Below are positions 50,398-59,433 of a DNA stretch of 64,000 nt, piece by piece. Source of the stretch: Streptomyces olivochromogenes (GTDB lineage: Bacteria > Actinomycetota > Actinomycetes > Streptomycetales > Streptomycetaceae). The position numbers were made by a program, and so were the translations under genes. Location of the stretch: positions 232,382 to 296,381 of the forward strand of contig NZ_KQ948464.1 of assembly GCF_001514115.1 (NCBI RefSeq), written 5' to 3'. Below the pieces are notes generated by a model that saw only the letters and a list, made by a program, of their open reading frames with translations, was not told where the DNA came from and did not search any database. Every line of letters starts with the position of its first letter. The stretch's first letter is position 1.

Positions 50398-52512
50398 TCA
50401 GCTTTCGGGAGGTGTCCCGGGGGCGTTGTCGTGGTGGACGTAGCGGGCCTTGGTGCCTTCCCCGATGCGTACTGCGGTGCCGTCCTTGGACCATTCCTGG
50501 AGCCAGCGGACGACCGTTTGGCGGGTGGTGCCGTACTCGTCGGTGAGCGCGCGGGCGATCGCGGACGCTCCGGTGCCCTCGGTCCCGGAGGCGAGGAGCA
50601 GGGCGAGCGCGGCCCGCTGCGCCGGGCTGTCCTGCTCCTGCTCGCGGTTGAGCGCGGACAGGTTCAGCCCACCGGGCGCCGGGGGCTCGGCACTCGTCGC
50701 GGTCGGCTCGGGTGCGGTGCCGAACTGTGCGTCGATTTCTGCCCGGAAGCGGCGCAGCATCTCGTCCTCGTGCGACGGTGCTTCGGGTGCGCTGCGCAGT
50801 GCGGACAGGTTCAGCCCCGACCCGGCCGCCGCGGACGACTCGATGCCGGCGCCGCTGTCGGGGGTGAGGTCGCGCATCCACGCGGTTCGCTCGGCATCCC
50901 AGCGCCGCGCGTACGCGGGCCCGGCGCCCTTGGCGGACATGTCGTCCAGCCGCGGGTGCCGCTCGGACGTAGCCGCGGTGATCTCCCGAATCTGGTTCGG
51001 GAGGATGCGCCACGCCTTGAACAGCGCGGCCGGCGACTCCGGGGTGCCCATGAACCCGGCGCCCTTGAACGGGGCCTGGTCCACGCGCAGGCCGCGGGAT
51101 CCGGGGAACATCTTGCCCAGGTCCATGCCCTCGGTCTCCCCGCCGGTGAGGGCGACGCGGACCTTGGCTTCCCGGCGGATCATCAGGTTGCCCAGCACTG
51201 CCCCGGTGGCTCCGAGGGCGGTCAGGACGGTGCGCACGCCCATGGCGCGGGCGATGCGGATGACTTCCAGGATCTTTTCCGCGAGTTTGCGCATCGCCCG
51301 GTCCGGGCTGGCGAGGATCTCCGCGCCCTCATCGATCACCAGCATGATCTGAGGGATCTTCCGGCTGATGGGCAGTAGATCCGTATTGGCCTTGGCCAGG
51401 AGGTCCTGGTAGCCCATCTTGCGCTGCTTGGCGACACGGACCGCGGTCTCCAGCATCGCCATGGCTTCGTCGTAGGTTCCGGCAAGCCAGTCAATGCCCG
51501 GCCGCACGGCCTTGCCCTCCGGGGTCTCGATCTCCCTGTTCAGCGCGGGCAGGACCCAGGGCAGGCCAGCACTGCCGGCGTTGAGGTCGATCACCCACGT
51601 CAGCACGTCCTCGGCTCGGGCGAACCCGGCCAGGATCGTGTGGACCATGTTCGTCTTGCCCGAACCCGTCGGACCGACGACCAGCGCGCACTGCTCGCGC
51701 AGGTAGGCGAGGATGCTCGCCGCGTTCGTCCGGTACCCCCAGGGAATCCCAGTGAGCAGGGACAGAGTGCCGTAGTCGGAGGGGTAGGTGCGCTCTTCCT
51801 GAAGGACGTTGACCGTGGTCACGTCGATGATGACGCGGCCCTGGTCGATGCCGGGGGACGCGGTGGCGGTGCAGCCGTGCGGCAGCCTCGCATCGGCGGA
51901 CAGCTTCGCCGACTCGGCGGCGATCTTGGCGTAGGTGGCGCCGCCCTGGGGGAGCTCGGCATCGATGGAGAACCCGGCCCCGGTCGGCCACTGCTCGACA
52001 CCCAGCACGCGCACGGTGATCCCGCACACCCGCTGGATGCGCTCCACCCATTCCGCGGCGATCGCCCGGCGCTCCGCGGACAACTCCCGCGCGATCTGCC
52101 GCTCGGCTGCAGCGGTGGCCTCTTCCTCCCGGGCCTCCTCGAACAGCGCTGTCGAGCGGGCGGCGGCGCCGATCCCCACGCCGATGGTGGCGAGCGAGCC
52201 GAGGGCGGCCCAGGTCAGGGGACCGTGGGTCATGGCCCAGGTGGTCCAGCCGGCCCCGACGAGCCAGGACGCGGCGCGGGTGGCCAGCGTGCGGCCGGCA
52301 TTGCGGACCCGCAGGCCAACGATGGTGTGGCCGAGGGCGCCGGCCGCGCCGACGGCAAGCGCCCAGCCCGGGGGCATGGCGGTTGCGGCGCCGGTGGTGG
52401 CGACGGCGAAGGCTCCGGTGGTGGCGGACAGGGCGCCGGTCACAGGTCCGTGACCAGCCGCCCAGTCCAGCACCGGGCCACTGCCCTGCTGTTTGGCGGT
52501 GGCGGTGCTCAT
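50398..52512 (-). CDS. traB: TraB-type FtsK/SpoIIIE DNA translocase
   Basis: A 704-residue protein. Membrane segments lie within about 28-125. The motor domain has Walker A VVGPTGSGKTNMVH (about residue 283-290) and Walker B IMLVIDEGAEIL. A linker contains GLNLSALRS/GLNLSALNR repeats. The final 70 residues form a winged helix (ASAIARALTDEYGTTRQTVVRWLQEW) like the FtsK gamma domain that reads DNA repeats. TraB alone moves double-stranded DNA between mycelia. The start is one base after the stop of the next gene upstream. Confidence 0.93.
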   Translation of the reverse strand: MSTATAKQQGSGPVLDWAAGHGPVTGALSATTGAFAVATTGAATAMPPGWALAVGAAGALGHTIVGLRVRNAGRTLATRAASWLVGAGWTTWAMTHGPLTWAALGSLATIGVGIGAAARSTALFEEAREEEATAAAERQIARELSAERRAIAAEWVERIQRVCGITVRVLGVEQWPTGAGFSIDAELPQGGATYAKIAAESAKLSADARLPHGCTATASPGIDQGRVIIDVTTVNVLQEERTYPSDYGTLSLLTGIPWGYRTNAASILAYLREQCALVVGPTGSGKTNMVHTILAGFARAEDVLTWVIDLNAGSAGLPWVLPALNREIETPEGKAVRPGIDWLAGTYDEAMAMLETAVRVAKQRKMGYQDLLAKANTDLLPISRKIPQIMLVIDEGAEILASPDRAMRKLAEKILEVIRIARAMGVRTVLTALGATGAVLGNLMIRREAKVRVALTGGETEGMDLGKMFPGSRGLRVDQAPFKGAGFMGTPESPAALFKAWRILPNQIREITAATSERHPRLDDMSAKGAGPAYARRWDAERTAWMRDLTPDSGAGIESSAAAGSGLNLSALRSAPEAPSHEDEMLRRFRAEIDAQFGTAPEPTATSAEPPAPGGLNLSALNREQEQDSPAQRAALALLLASGTEGTGASAIARALTDEYGTTRQTVVRWLQEWSKDGTAVRIGEGTKARYVHHDNAPGTPPES

Positions 52513-52513
52513 C

Positions 52514-54082
52514 TCAGACGTTCCAACCCTTCTCTGCCTGCGGGCCGTTGCGGGGGTCCTCGTGCCGGGCGATGTCCTGCGCGTGGACCTGCCTGAACAG
52601 CGGGCCCATGTCCTCCGCCACGGCCACGGCGCTCATCAGGGCGCCGAAAATGTCGTTGAAGGCGTCCGCGACTTCCTTCTCCAGCGGGAACTCGTTGTCG
52701 GAACGCTCGGCGAGGATCTTCATCACGTTCGCCACGCTGGTCAGCGCAGCCGGGAGGCCTTCGACCATGGCGAGGATCTCCATGGCGTCCTCGGGGTCGT
52801 AGGAGTTGGCGGCCTGCTCCATCTCGGAAGCGACCTCTTCGAACCGGAAGCCGGACACGTGCTCTCCTTCACTGACAGGCGTGTTCATGCTGGTCGGAAC
52901 CCGTACGGCAGGTCGCTGAACGCTGTTGGCGATGCCCTCGGTGCCGTCCTGGGTGGCCTCGGCATCCGCCGCTTCCTCCCGCTCGCCCAGCTCCTCACGG
53001 ATCACGTCGTCCCGGACGTTGCGCTGCTCGCGGGCGGTCTGGCACAGGCGCCGATACAGGCGCCGACCGGGATGGATCAGCCACGGCAACTTCAACTTGC
53101 GGCCGATCGGACTCGTCAGGAAGCCCAGCAGGCCCACCGGGAGCGCGAGCAGGGCGGCGAGCAGGCGACGACCGTGGAAGCGGGCCGCAGACCGCCAAAG
53201 CGCGCTACGGGCCACCCTCCTCGCGGGTGCCTTGCGGACTACGCCGCGCTGCGCGTCGACCGTGGCGCGAGCCTTGTCATCCCGCCGGGCGCGGTTCTTG
53301 GCGATCGCCGCATCCCGCACGGCACGGGCCCTACGCGCCGCGCCACCAAGCATCCGCCCGGCCAGACCGCCCCCGCGCCCGGCACGGCTGGTGAAACCGG
53401 CGCCGCCTGCGGTCTTGGCGTTGCGGCGGGCATCGGCGACCGCGCGGCGGGCGGCGGTGGTCTGCGCCCGCTGCCCGGCCCGCGAGCCGGCCGCAGCCTG
53501 CTGCGCCGCGCACAGCGCCCGTACCTGGCCGGCCCGACCCGCAGCCTGACCCGCACCACCATGCGCGCGCTTGGCGGACGAGTGACCAGCCTTGCTGAGG
53601 GTCTTGCCGCCCGTAGCGGTGCTGCCGTGCCGTGCGGCGGTGCCCGTCCCGCGGCGGTGCTGGCCCGGCACCCGGCCAGACCTGCCCCCGGCGCGGGAGG
53701 TGAGCGAACGGCTCCCGCCCCCGGTCCTGCCCGCGCCGCCATGGCGCAGGCCCATGGTGCGGGCGGCGCCGCGGGCAGCAGCGCGCCGTTGCTCGCGGCG
53801 TGTGCCGGGCTTGTGGGAGCGGGTGGCGGCGACCGTTCCGAGGACGACGGCCCCGGTGGCGGCCACCATGGCGGCGATCGGACCGCCCGCGAGGGATGCG
53901 GCGGCGACCATGCCCACGGTCGTGTTCGCACCCGACAGGGCCAGGGGCACTACCGGCCAGCCACCGGGCGTGTGGTCCACCTCAGCCGCGGCAGGGGTCG
54001 GGGCGGGCGGGGTGTCGGGCGGCGGGGGTGGTGCGGTCGGGGCAGCCTCTACGGCTACCGGTTCCGTGCTGAGTTCCGTCAT
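52514..54082 (-). CDS. Spd-like transfer protein with membrane segments
   Basis: A 522-residue protein from the ATG at 54082. A Pro/Ala-rich N-tail is followed by membrane segments at about 35-85. Then comes a very basic Ala/Gly/Arg region (about 90-310) with Arg-rich runs. Another hydrophobic segment (LLAALLALPVGLLGFL) is near 315. The C-terminal 110 residues are acidic and helical. The gene touches traB (1-nt gap). Position and layout fit the spread/transfer proteins of conjugative Streptomyces elements, but the family is not clear. Confidence 0.65.
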   Translation of the reverse strand: MTELSTEPVAVEAAPTAPPPPPDTPPAPTPAAAEVDHTPGGWPVVPLALSGANTTVGMVAAASLAGGPIAAMVAATGAVVLGTVAATRSHKPGTRREQRRAAARGAARTMGLRHGGAGRTGGGSRSLTSRAGGRSGRVPGQHRRGTGTAARHGSTATGGKTLSKAGHSSAKRAHGGAGQAAGRAGQVRALCAAQQAAAGSRAGQRAQTTAARRAVADARRNAKTAGGAGFTSRAGRGGGLAGRMLGGAARRARAVRDAAIAKNRARRDDKARATVDAQRGVVRKAPARRVARSALWRSAARFHGRRLLAALLALPVGLLGFLTSPIGRKLKLPWLIHPGRRLYRRLCQTAREQRNVRDDVIREELGEREEAADAEATQDGTEGIANSVQRPAVRVPTSMNTPVSEGEHVSGFRFEEVASEMEQAANSYDPEDAMEILAMVEGLPAALTSVANVMKILAERSDNEFPLEKEVADAFNDIFGALMSAVAVAEDMGPLFRQVHAQDIARHEDPRNGPQAEKGWNV

Positions 54083-54166
54083 GCTGGAGTGCTCCATCTC
54101 GAATGCGGGATCGGGGTGCCGGCGCGGCCCCTTCGGCCTGCAAGCGCGGGGCCGCGCCGGTCTGAG

Positions 54167-54394
54167 CTAGAACGCGTCCGGCTCCAGCGAGAAGAACAGG
54201 ACGGTGAAGTCGCCGTGGCCCAGCTCGTCCGCGGCGATGGCCCGGATCTCCTGGTAGGCCTGGGAGCGGGAGAAGTACGCGGGGTCGAAGGTGGCGACCG
54301 ACGACACGGTCAGCTGCTCGCCGCTGCGGGTCTGGACGGTCAGGACGTAGTGGAAGCCAACGGCCTTACCGGCGACGGTGGTCGGGGTGCTCAC
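54167..54394 (-). CDS. Small AICE protein of unknown function
   Basis: A 75-residue protein, GTG at 54394 with GAGGAG 7 nt upstream. It looks like a single beta-rich domain (HYVLTVQTRSGEQLTVSS, FTVLFFSLEPDAF). Similar small proteins appear next to the RRQRL gene in AICEs; the role is unknown. Confidence 0.65.
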   Translation of the reverse strand: MSTPTTVAGKAVGFHYVLTVQTRSGEQLTVSSVATFDPAYFSRSQAYQEIRAIAADELGHGDFTVLFFSLEPDAF

Positions 54395-54423
54395 AGAGCA
54401 ACTCCTCGCGAGAGTGTGGATGT

Positions 54424-54807
54424 TCAGGCGGTGCGCTGTTCCTCGACGGCAATGCACATGCCGCAGATCCCGTACGGGCGGGGGATGCAGTAGCCGACGT
54501 CGAGCCGGCAGCGGGGGCAGGTGCGGCGGGCGAGCATCGCCAGCGCGAGCGCGCCCCACTTGCGGGAGGTCATCGGCCTAACGGGCTTGGCCAGGTCGAT
54601 GCGGTAGAGATAGGCGACCTGGTGGCCGCCGGCCCGCCGGTTGACCCGCATGAGCTGCGCGACGATCGGCTGCCCGCCCGGACGTAAGCCCCGGGCACGG
54701 AGCTGACGGCGGGTGGCCAGGCCCTTCGGGGCGAGGCGGTAGGGGTAGGCGGGGATGCCGTAGCGGAGCCCGGTCGGGTCGTAGCAGTCGGCGTAGACCC
54801 CCGGCAT
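54424..54807 (-). CDS. RRQRL-type zinc-binding protein
   Basis: A 127-residue protein. LATRRQLRARGLRPGG is the RRQRL-like motif. A C-terminal zinc ribbon has CPRCRLDVGYC and CGMC. NCBI names this family RRQRL motif-containing zinc-binding protein, found in Streptomyces conjugative elements. Its ATG at 54807 overlaps the stop of the DUF2637 gene. Confidence 0.8.
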   Translation of the reverse strand: MPGVYADCYDPTGLRYGIPAYPYRLAPKGLATRRQLRARGLRPGGQPIVAQLMRVNRRAGGHQVAYLYRIDLAKPVRPMTSRKWGALALAMLARRTCPRCRLDVGYCIPRPYGICGMCIAVEEQRTA

Positions 54808-55868
54808 CAGGCCACCGCTTCAGCGGGCTCTGCCTGCTCGGTGGCCCGCTCCTCGCGCGCTTCCTGCACGCGAGCGGCTACCCAGCCGACCGACCAGCCG
54901 GTGTCCTCGGCAAGCTGCCGCACGGTCCGCTCGCCCTCACGGATCGAGGCGATGTAGGAGCGGGCCTCGGTCTCCGGCATCTTCCTGAGCACCAGCTCGC
55001 CGCTGTTCAAGCTGACGTTCGGGAGGTGGTAATCCGTGTTCACGGCCTCCCCCTCACCCGCGCCCTGGGCGGCGGGGGCGGGAGGGTCGATGGCCGCGCG
55101 CTCACGCCGTGAACGCTCCGCCTGCTCCCGCTGTTCACGCCGCAGCGCGTCGTCCCGCTCCTGTGCCTCGCGCCGGATGCGGTCCTCGTATTCGCGCTGC
55201 TCACGACGTACTTCCGCCTCATGGTCGAGGCGTTCACGCTCCATCCGTGCGGTGTGCTCGCGCTCCGCGGCCCGCTCGGAGCTCTCGCGCTCGGCCCGCT
55301 CGCGCTCCAGCCGTTCGGCGTGTTCGCGCGCGGCGTGTTCAGCGTGTTCACGGGTCTGCCGCTCGTGTTCACGCTTGGCCTGCTCGCGCTGTTCACGCTC
55401 GGCCTGCTCGGTGGCCCGTGAACGCTCGATGCGCTCCAGCGCGGCACTGATCGCGCGCCGGTAGGCCAATCCGGCTTCCGCGGTGACGATCAGCAGCAGG
55501 GGCGCGACCGCGTGCACGGCCACCCCGACGAGATCGTTCTTCAGAGCGCTGTCACCGACATTGAGCAACAGGGTCATCAGGCCGGTCATCCAGCGCAGCA
55601 CGGCCGGCCACGGCCCGGACCTCCCACCCAGCCGCGCCACGACTGCATCGAGGCGGACCACGATGACCACGGCCGCGTCGACCACCAGGGGCAGGATCGG
55701 TGCCGTCCATGTCCAATCGGCGGGAGTGACCCGCTCCACCAGGGGCGTGACGGTCAGCACGGAGAACAGCACCGCACCTGCGGTAATGGCCCACGTTCCG
55801 GCCGCGAGCGTCTTCTCCGCGGACTGGATCTGGGACGGAGTCAGGGAATCAAGCATCCTCGCCCTCAT
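54807..55868 (-). CDS. DUF2637 membrane protein with long coiled coil
   Basis: A 353-residue protein. Four membrane segments lie in residues about 22-140 (DUF2637). A charged coiled coil of about 120 residues (REHERQTREHAEHAAREH and similar) follows, then a helix-turn-helix-like C-terminus (VRQLAEDTGWSVGWVAARVQEA). DUF2637 proteins are typical AICE genes (SpdA-like). I use the ATG at 55868, with AAGGA 8 nt upstream; ATG 55856 is possible. The coiled coil is encoded by repetitive DNA. Confidence 0.8.
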   Translation of the reverse strand: MRARMLDSLTPSQIQSAEKTLAAGTWAITAGAVLFSVLTVTPLVERVTPADWTWTAPILPLVVDAAVVIVVRLDAVVARLGGRSGPWPAVLRWMTGLMTLLLNVGDSALKNDLVGVAVHAVAPLLLIVTAEAGLAYRRAISAALERIERSRATEQAEREQREQAKREHERQTREHAEHAAREHAERLERERAERESSERAAEREHTARMERERLDHEAEVRREQREYEDRIRREAQERDDALRREQREQAERSRRERAAIDPPAPAAQGAGEGEAVNTDYHLPNVSLNSGELVLRKMPETEARSYIASIREGERTVRQLAEDTGWSVGWVAARVQEAREERATEQAEPAEAVA

Positions 55869-56193
55869 CCCCGGAGTCCTTGCGCAGGCTGTCGAGGGAA
55901 TCGCCGTAGGCGATGAGCTTCAGCTCCGCGCCGGCGTACTCACCGGACGCCTGCAACTCCCACGTCCGGCCGTCGCTCTGTTCACGGAACTGCACGTCGT
56001 CCGGGGCGATGCCCAGCGCGACCCGCCATGTCTCGAACGGCGACAGGTCGTCGTACAGCGTCAGCTCCAGCCGCTTCGGCCAGATCGTCGAAATCTCCAA
56101 CGTCGGCGCGGGCAGGTCAGGGAAGTCGACGGCCAGCACGCGCAGCGCCCGCATCGGGACGGTGAGGTCGTCCAGCGTCAGGTTCTCGCTCAT
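55849..56193 (-). CDS. Conserved AICE hypothetical protein
   Basis: A 114-residue acidic protein from the ATG at 56193 with predicted alternating strands and helices. It has no recognised domain. The gene overlaps both neighbours (ATGA at 56190-56193; 20 nt at the 3' end), so it is part of the transfer operon. Confidence 0.65.
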   Translation of the reverse strand: MSENLTLDDLTVPMRALRVLAVDFPDLPAPTLEISTIWPKRLELTLYDDLSPFETWRVALGIAPDDVQFREQSDGRTWELQASGEYAGAELKLIAYGDSLDSLRKDSGDEGEDA

Positions 56194-56501
56194 GCCGCCA
56201 CCGCCATGCCCACCGCGTGGCGCCGCACCGGACGGTGCGACGACGTCTGGCGCGGCCGGCGAGCAGCAGCCCGCGCGTCCTTCAGCGGGCTCGTCCGCAG
56301 CAACGCCTCCGCGTACGCCGCGGCCTCCCGGTCCGACTCCCGCAACTCCGCGAGCACCTCGCGCGCCACGGCCAGCCGCACTGCCCGCTCCTGCTCGGAC
56401 TCCACGGCCGGACCGGTGAACAGCTCCAGATCGATACCGAACGCCAACTCCGCGAACTCCGTCGCGGTAACGGCTTCATGACCAGCAACGATGCACTTCA
56501 T
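56190..56501 (-). CDS. Conserved AICE hypothetical protein, first gene of the transfer operon
   Basis: A 103-residue protein from the ATG at 56501, AAGGAG 9 nt upstream. The middle is helical and acidic (RAVRLAVAREVLAELRESDR), and the C-terminus is Arg-rich. No known domain. It opens the leftward operon that runs through traB. Confidence 0.65.
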   Translation of the reverse strand: MKCIVAGHEAVTATEFAELAFGIDLELFTGPAVESEQERAVRLAVAREVLAELRESDREAAAYAEALLRTSPLKDARAAARRPRQTSSHRPVRRHAVGMAVAA

Positions 56502-56950
56502 GGGTCGTGTCTCCTTAGTCGGTGGAACGGCCCGAACAGCCCCTCGGAGTTGCCGCTCCGGGGGGCGCGCCGTTGTTTTTGATCTGCTCGGCCGAGCAGC
56601 CACGGCCCCCGACGCCCGGCAGAAGGGCGTCAGGGACCGTGAGCGCTCGGGCTCACATCGGCCCATCGACCGCCCGTGTGCAGGCGGCTGGGTCGGCACT
56701 CTGTTGAGTTCTTGGCAACGTGGTATCCGGGCCTTGCTCTCCGGATGTTGCTGATGCAGTACCTGTTTTACAGGTACTGCATAGGGCTCCGTCAAGTGCG
56801 GCGACGGAACTTCCTTGGCTTCGCGCCGGGACGTCTTGGCGCACCATCAGAATCGGTGCAGGTCAGGGGAGTTGGTGACCCCATGCGTGGACAGCTCACC
56901 CCGATCTGGCTACCGTCAAGAGCTCCCTAGAAGTCCCATCGGGAGTGCAG
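56502..56950. other. Control region between transfer operon and XRE gene
   Basis: About 450 bp with no likely gene. It must hold the leftward promoter of the transfer operon and the rightward XRE promoter. Its main feature is the long palindrome at 56754-56782. A short hairpin (CCGGAGCGGCAACTCCG-like) occurs near 56555. Confidence 0.6.
56754..56782. promoter_or_regulatory. 13-bp perfect palindrome, probable main operator
   Basis: ATGCAGTACCTGT, a TTT spacer, and ACAGGTACTGCAT, without mismatch. The core GTACCTGT...ACAGGTAC is GntR-like. The element encodes a double GntR protein (58741-59202), so this is the likely site at which transfer genes are held silent. Confidence 0.7.
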
Positions 56951-57709
56951 ATGTCCAATGAGCGTTTGCGGTCCGCTCTCCTGGCGCGAGGCATGAGCGT
57001 CCAGGACTTGGCGGAAGCGATCGAGGTCAACCCGAAGACAGTCGAGCGCTGGATCACTCAGGGGAAAGCGCCGTACCGGCGCCATCAGTACGCGACTGCC
57101 TCAGTACTCAAGGTCGACGTGACCACGCTGTGGGAAGACAGCCGCACCGTCGACAGTGCGATGGATCTGAGCAAGGCTGAGATCGTCGCGGTCTACCCGC
57201 ACCGGCATACGGTGCCCGCGGGACTCTGGCGCGAGATCTACGCGCGGGCGGAGAACCACCTAGATGTGCTCGTCTACTCCGGGTTGTTCCTGTCGGAAGA
57301 TCCCTTGTTTCACGACCTCTTGAAGGCAAAGGTGGCTGGGACTACGCAGGTGCGAATCTTGCTTGGGGACCCCGGTTGTGAAGCGGTCCGGCAACGCGGC
57401 ATAGACGAAGGGCACCAGATCATGGACGGGAAGATCCGCAACGCCCTGCTGAACTATCGCCCCCTCTTCGAGAGCCACCCAGACATCGGCTTCCGGCTGC
57501 ACGATTCGACGCTTTACAACTCGATCTATCGGTCTGATGACGAGATGCTCGTGAACCCGCACGTCTACGGCATCGGCGCCTATCTGGCCCCTGTCCTCCA
57601 TCTGCGTCGCATGCCGGGCGGCGGCCTGTTCGACACGTACGCGAATAGCATCGAACAGACTTGGGGCGGCGCTCGCCACATCACGGACCGCGACATCACC
57701 GGAGCTTGA
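56951..57709 (+). CDS. XRE regulator with PLD-like C-terminal domain
   Basis: A 252-residue protein; ATG at 56951 is preceded by CGGGAG. The XRE helix-turn-helix is at about 5-60 (LRSALLARGMSVQDLAEAIEVNPKTVERWI). The C-terminal domain (about 75-240) has DVLVYSGLFL, VRILLGDPG and RLHDSTLYNSIYRSDDEMLVNPHVYG, a phospholipase-D-like fold consistent with DUF5919. In AICEs a regulator in this place pairs with the Nudix gene that follows 2 bp later. Confidence 0.78.
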   Translation: MSNERLRSALLARGMSVQDLAEAIEVNPKTVERWITQGKAPYRRHQYATASVLKVDVTTLWEDSRTVDSAMDLSKAEIVAVYPHRHTVPAGLWREIYARAENHLDVLVYSGLFLSEDPLFHDLLKAKVAGTTQVRILLGDPGCEAVRQRGIDEGHQIMDGKIRNALLNYRPLFESHPDIGFRLHDSTLYNSIYRSDDEMLVNPHVYGIGAYLAPVLHLRRMPGGGLFDTYANSIEQTWGGARHITDRDITGA

Positions 57710-57711
57710 AC

Positions 57712-58185
57712 ATGGGACGCATCGACTACCTGCACGACCCCGACGCTCCGCCGGCCAATTCGGTCGTGCCCTCGGTGGTGGCGTTCGTCCAGAACGACGC
57801 GGGGGAGGTGCTGATGATCCAGCGGTCCGACAACGGCCGTTGGGCGCTGCCCGGCGGTGGCCACGATGTGGGGGAGTCCATCAGTGACACCGTCGTGCGC
57901 GAGGTCTGGGAAGAGACGGGCATCAAGGCGGAAGTCGTCGGCATGTCCGGGGTCTACACCGACCCTGGGCACGTGATGCGATACGACGATGGCGAGGTCC
58001 GCCAGCAGTTCAGCATCTGCTTCCGCGCGCGGCCGGTCGGTGGCGAGGTGCGTACGAGCAACGAGACGACACAGGTCCGCTGGGTCGCCCCCGCGGACCT
58101 GTCGACGCTGGATGTGCACCCCACCATGCGGCTCCGGATCGAGCACGCGATGGACCGCACGCGGACGGCTCCCTACATCGGCTGA
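57712..58185 (+). CDS. Nudix hydrolase, Pif-like
   Basis: A 157-residue enzyme with a full Nudix box: GGGHDVGESISDTVVREVWEETGI agrees with Gx5Ex7REUxEExGU. In pSAM2 the immunity factor Pif is a Nudix protein that blocks transfer between cells that already carry the element. The position next to the regulator suggests the same role; a plain housekeeping Nudix function is the alternative. Its end overlaps the convergent HD gene by 13 nt. Confidence 0.85.
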   Translation: MGRIDYLHDPDAPPANSVVPSVVAFVQNDAGEVLMIQRSDNGRWALPGGGHDVGESISDTVVREVWEETGIKAEVVGMSGVYTDPGHVMRYDDGEVRQQFSICFRARPVGGEVRTSNETTQVRWVAPADLSTLDVHPTMRLRIEHAMDRTRTAPYIG

Positions 58186-58739
58186 CGCTTGGCGGCAGCG
58201 ACCTGTTCGAGAACGCGGGCCGTGCTCGCCAGGATCTCGGGTTCGGCGCGGCGGATGAACGTACCGATCAGGCTGTCCGGCCCGTAGCGTCCGGTGATTT
58301 CGTTGATCCGGTCCACGGGATTCGTCGGCGTGCCGTCCGGCGTGGTGTTCATGTCGCAGTAGCAGAGAGCGTCATTTAGGTGTGCGCTCTCGCGGGCAAA
58401 CTCGCCCTCCAACTCCTCGCGCAAGCCTCGCGCCTCTGCCTCCATCCAGGCACAGGAGTGGTGCGCCACCAGGTGCACAACCCGTTCGTCGGCGTCGGCC
58501 ACGTCCCGGAGGTAGCGGGCGCCATCGAGCGGGTGGAAGCCGGTCTTGGCGAGGTCCGGCGAATAGCCGATGTCGTGAAGCACGGCTGCGGCTTCCAGCA
58601 ACTCGGCATCTTGGCCCAGGACGGGCGCGATGGTACGCGCGCGCTCGGCGACCCCCAGCGAGTGCTTCCACCGCCGAGGCAGCGGCTCGGCGAGCAGCGA
58701 TTCAGCGAGCGGATAGGCCCACTCCGTCAGCTCCGACAA
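58173..58739 (-). CDS. HD domain phosphohydrolase
   Basis: A 188-residue protein. I place the start at the TTG at 58739, one base past the GntR stop. KHSLGVAERA supplies the first metal His, LEAAAVLHDIGYSPDLA the HD pair, and HLVAHHSCAW the following His motif. It probably hydrolyses a nucleotide or similar phosphoester. It forms a two-gene unit with the GntR repressor. Confidence 0.8.
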   Translation of the reverse strand: MSELTEWAYPLAESLLAEPLPRRWKHSLGVAERARTIAPVLGQDAELLEAAAVLHDIGYSPDLAKTGFHPLDGARYLRDVADADERVVHLVAHHSCAWMEAEARGLREELEGEFARESAHLNDALCYCDMNTTPDGTPTNPVDRINEITGRYGPDSLIGTFIRRAEPEILASTARVLEQVAAAKRQPM

Positions 58740-58740
58740 G

Positions 58741-59202
58741 CTAAGAACGCTCCTCTCGAATCGGTACGGCACGGACTGTCCGCACCTTGCCTTGCCCTTC
58801 ACTCGCCAGCACGCCGGCGGCTTCCAACTTGTCCAGAGCCTTGGTCGCAGTGGGGCGCGAGACTCTGAACTTGGCGGCCAGTACGGACGCGCTTGGGAAG
58901 GGTGCCCCCACTTCAAGCTCCTCATCCACGATGATGTCGCAGATCTGCTCTTCCAAGGCTCGCCTGTCGGATCGCTGTCCTTCGCGGATCACTCGCCAGC
59001 GTCCTCCAGGCACCGGTTCGGCGACTCCGTCCTTCTGCAGGACGCTGAAGGCACGTAGCGCGACCCCGCGGGAGACGTCGTAGTCGCGCATCAGGTCTGC
59101 GGCTGACGGAAACTCCGTCATCTCCGGGTTGTCTGCGATCTGAGCCTTCATCGCGTCCGCGACCTTCAGAAAGGTCCCCCGAGGACTGGCATGCTCCGAC
59201 AC
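58741..59202 (-). CDS. Double winged-helix GntR-type repressor (KorSA-like role)
   Basis: A 153-residue protein made of two tandem GntR winged helices and no effector domain. Copy 1 is FPSAADLMRDYDVSRGVALRAFSVLQKDGVAEPV. Copy 2 is FPSASVLAAKFRVSRPTATKALDKLEAAGVLASE. GntR proteins such as KorSA repress transfer genes in AICEs. The lack of a ligand domain suggests it responds to amount or to partner proteins rather than a small ligand. The palindrome at 56754-56782 is its most likely operator. Confidence 0.8.
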   Translation of the reverse strand: MSEHASPRGTFLKVADAMKAQIADNPEMTEFPSAADLMRDYDVSRGVALRAFSVLQKDGVAEPVPGGRWRVIREGQRSDRRALEEQICDIIVDEELEVGAPFPSASVLAAKFRVSRPTATKALDKLEAAGVLASEGQGKVRTVRAVPIREERS

Positions 59203-59433
59203 GCGCTCTCCCTTCCTGTCTGCCTCTCGTCAAGCTCAAGCTTCCCACGCGGGTCTCATCCCACGGCAGCGCTGCGAGCTCCCCACGGCGTGCGGGGCGA
59301 GGGCGACGACGGCCCGCTCGAAGTCGGAGGTGAGCGACTGATGAGTGACGGCGGCGGCCCGCGGGACCTGGTGGCGGGCCGTGGGTGGATGTCATACCTC
59401 TGGTGCCGAAGCGTGGGGCCAACTTCTCGTGAA

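Larger units (their letters stand above)
45250..59202. mobile_element. Actinomycete integrative and conjugative element (AICE), at least this far
   Basis: The block has integrase and Xis next to tRNA-Arg, Prim-Pol and DUF3631 replication genes, SSB, an FtsK-like TraB, Spd-like membrane proteins, DUF2637, a zinc-binding RRQRL-type protein, and a control region with GntR, XRE and Pif-like Nudix genes. This is the AICE gene set, the type that transfers double-stranded DNA using only TraB. The left end must lie in the 3' half of the tRNA gene. The right end is not seen: no second copy of the tRNA 3' end occurs in the window, so cargo genes to 64000 may belong to the element. Confidence 0.88.
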
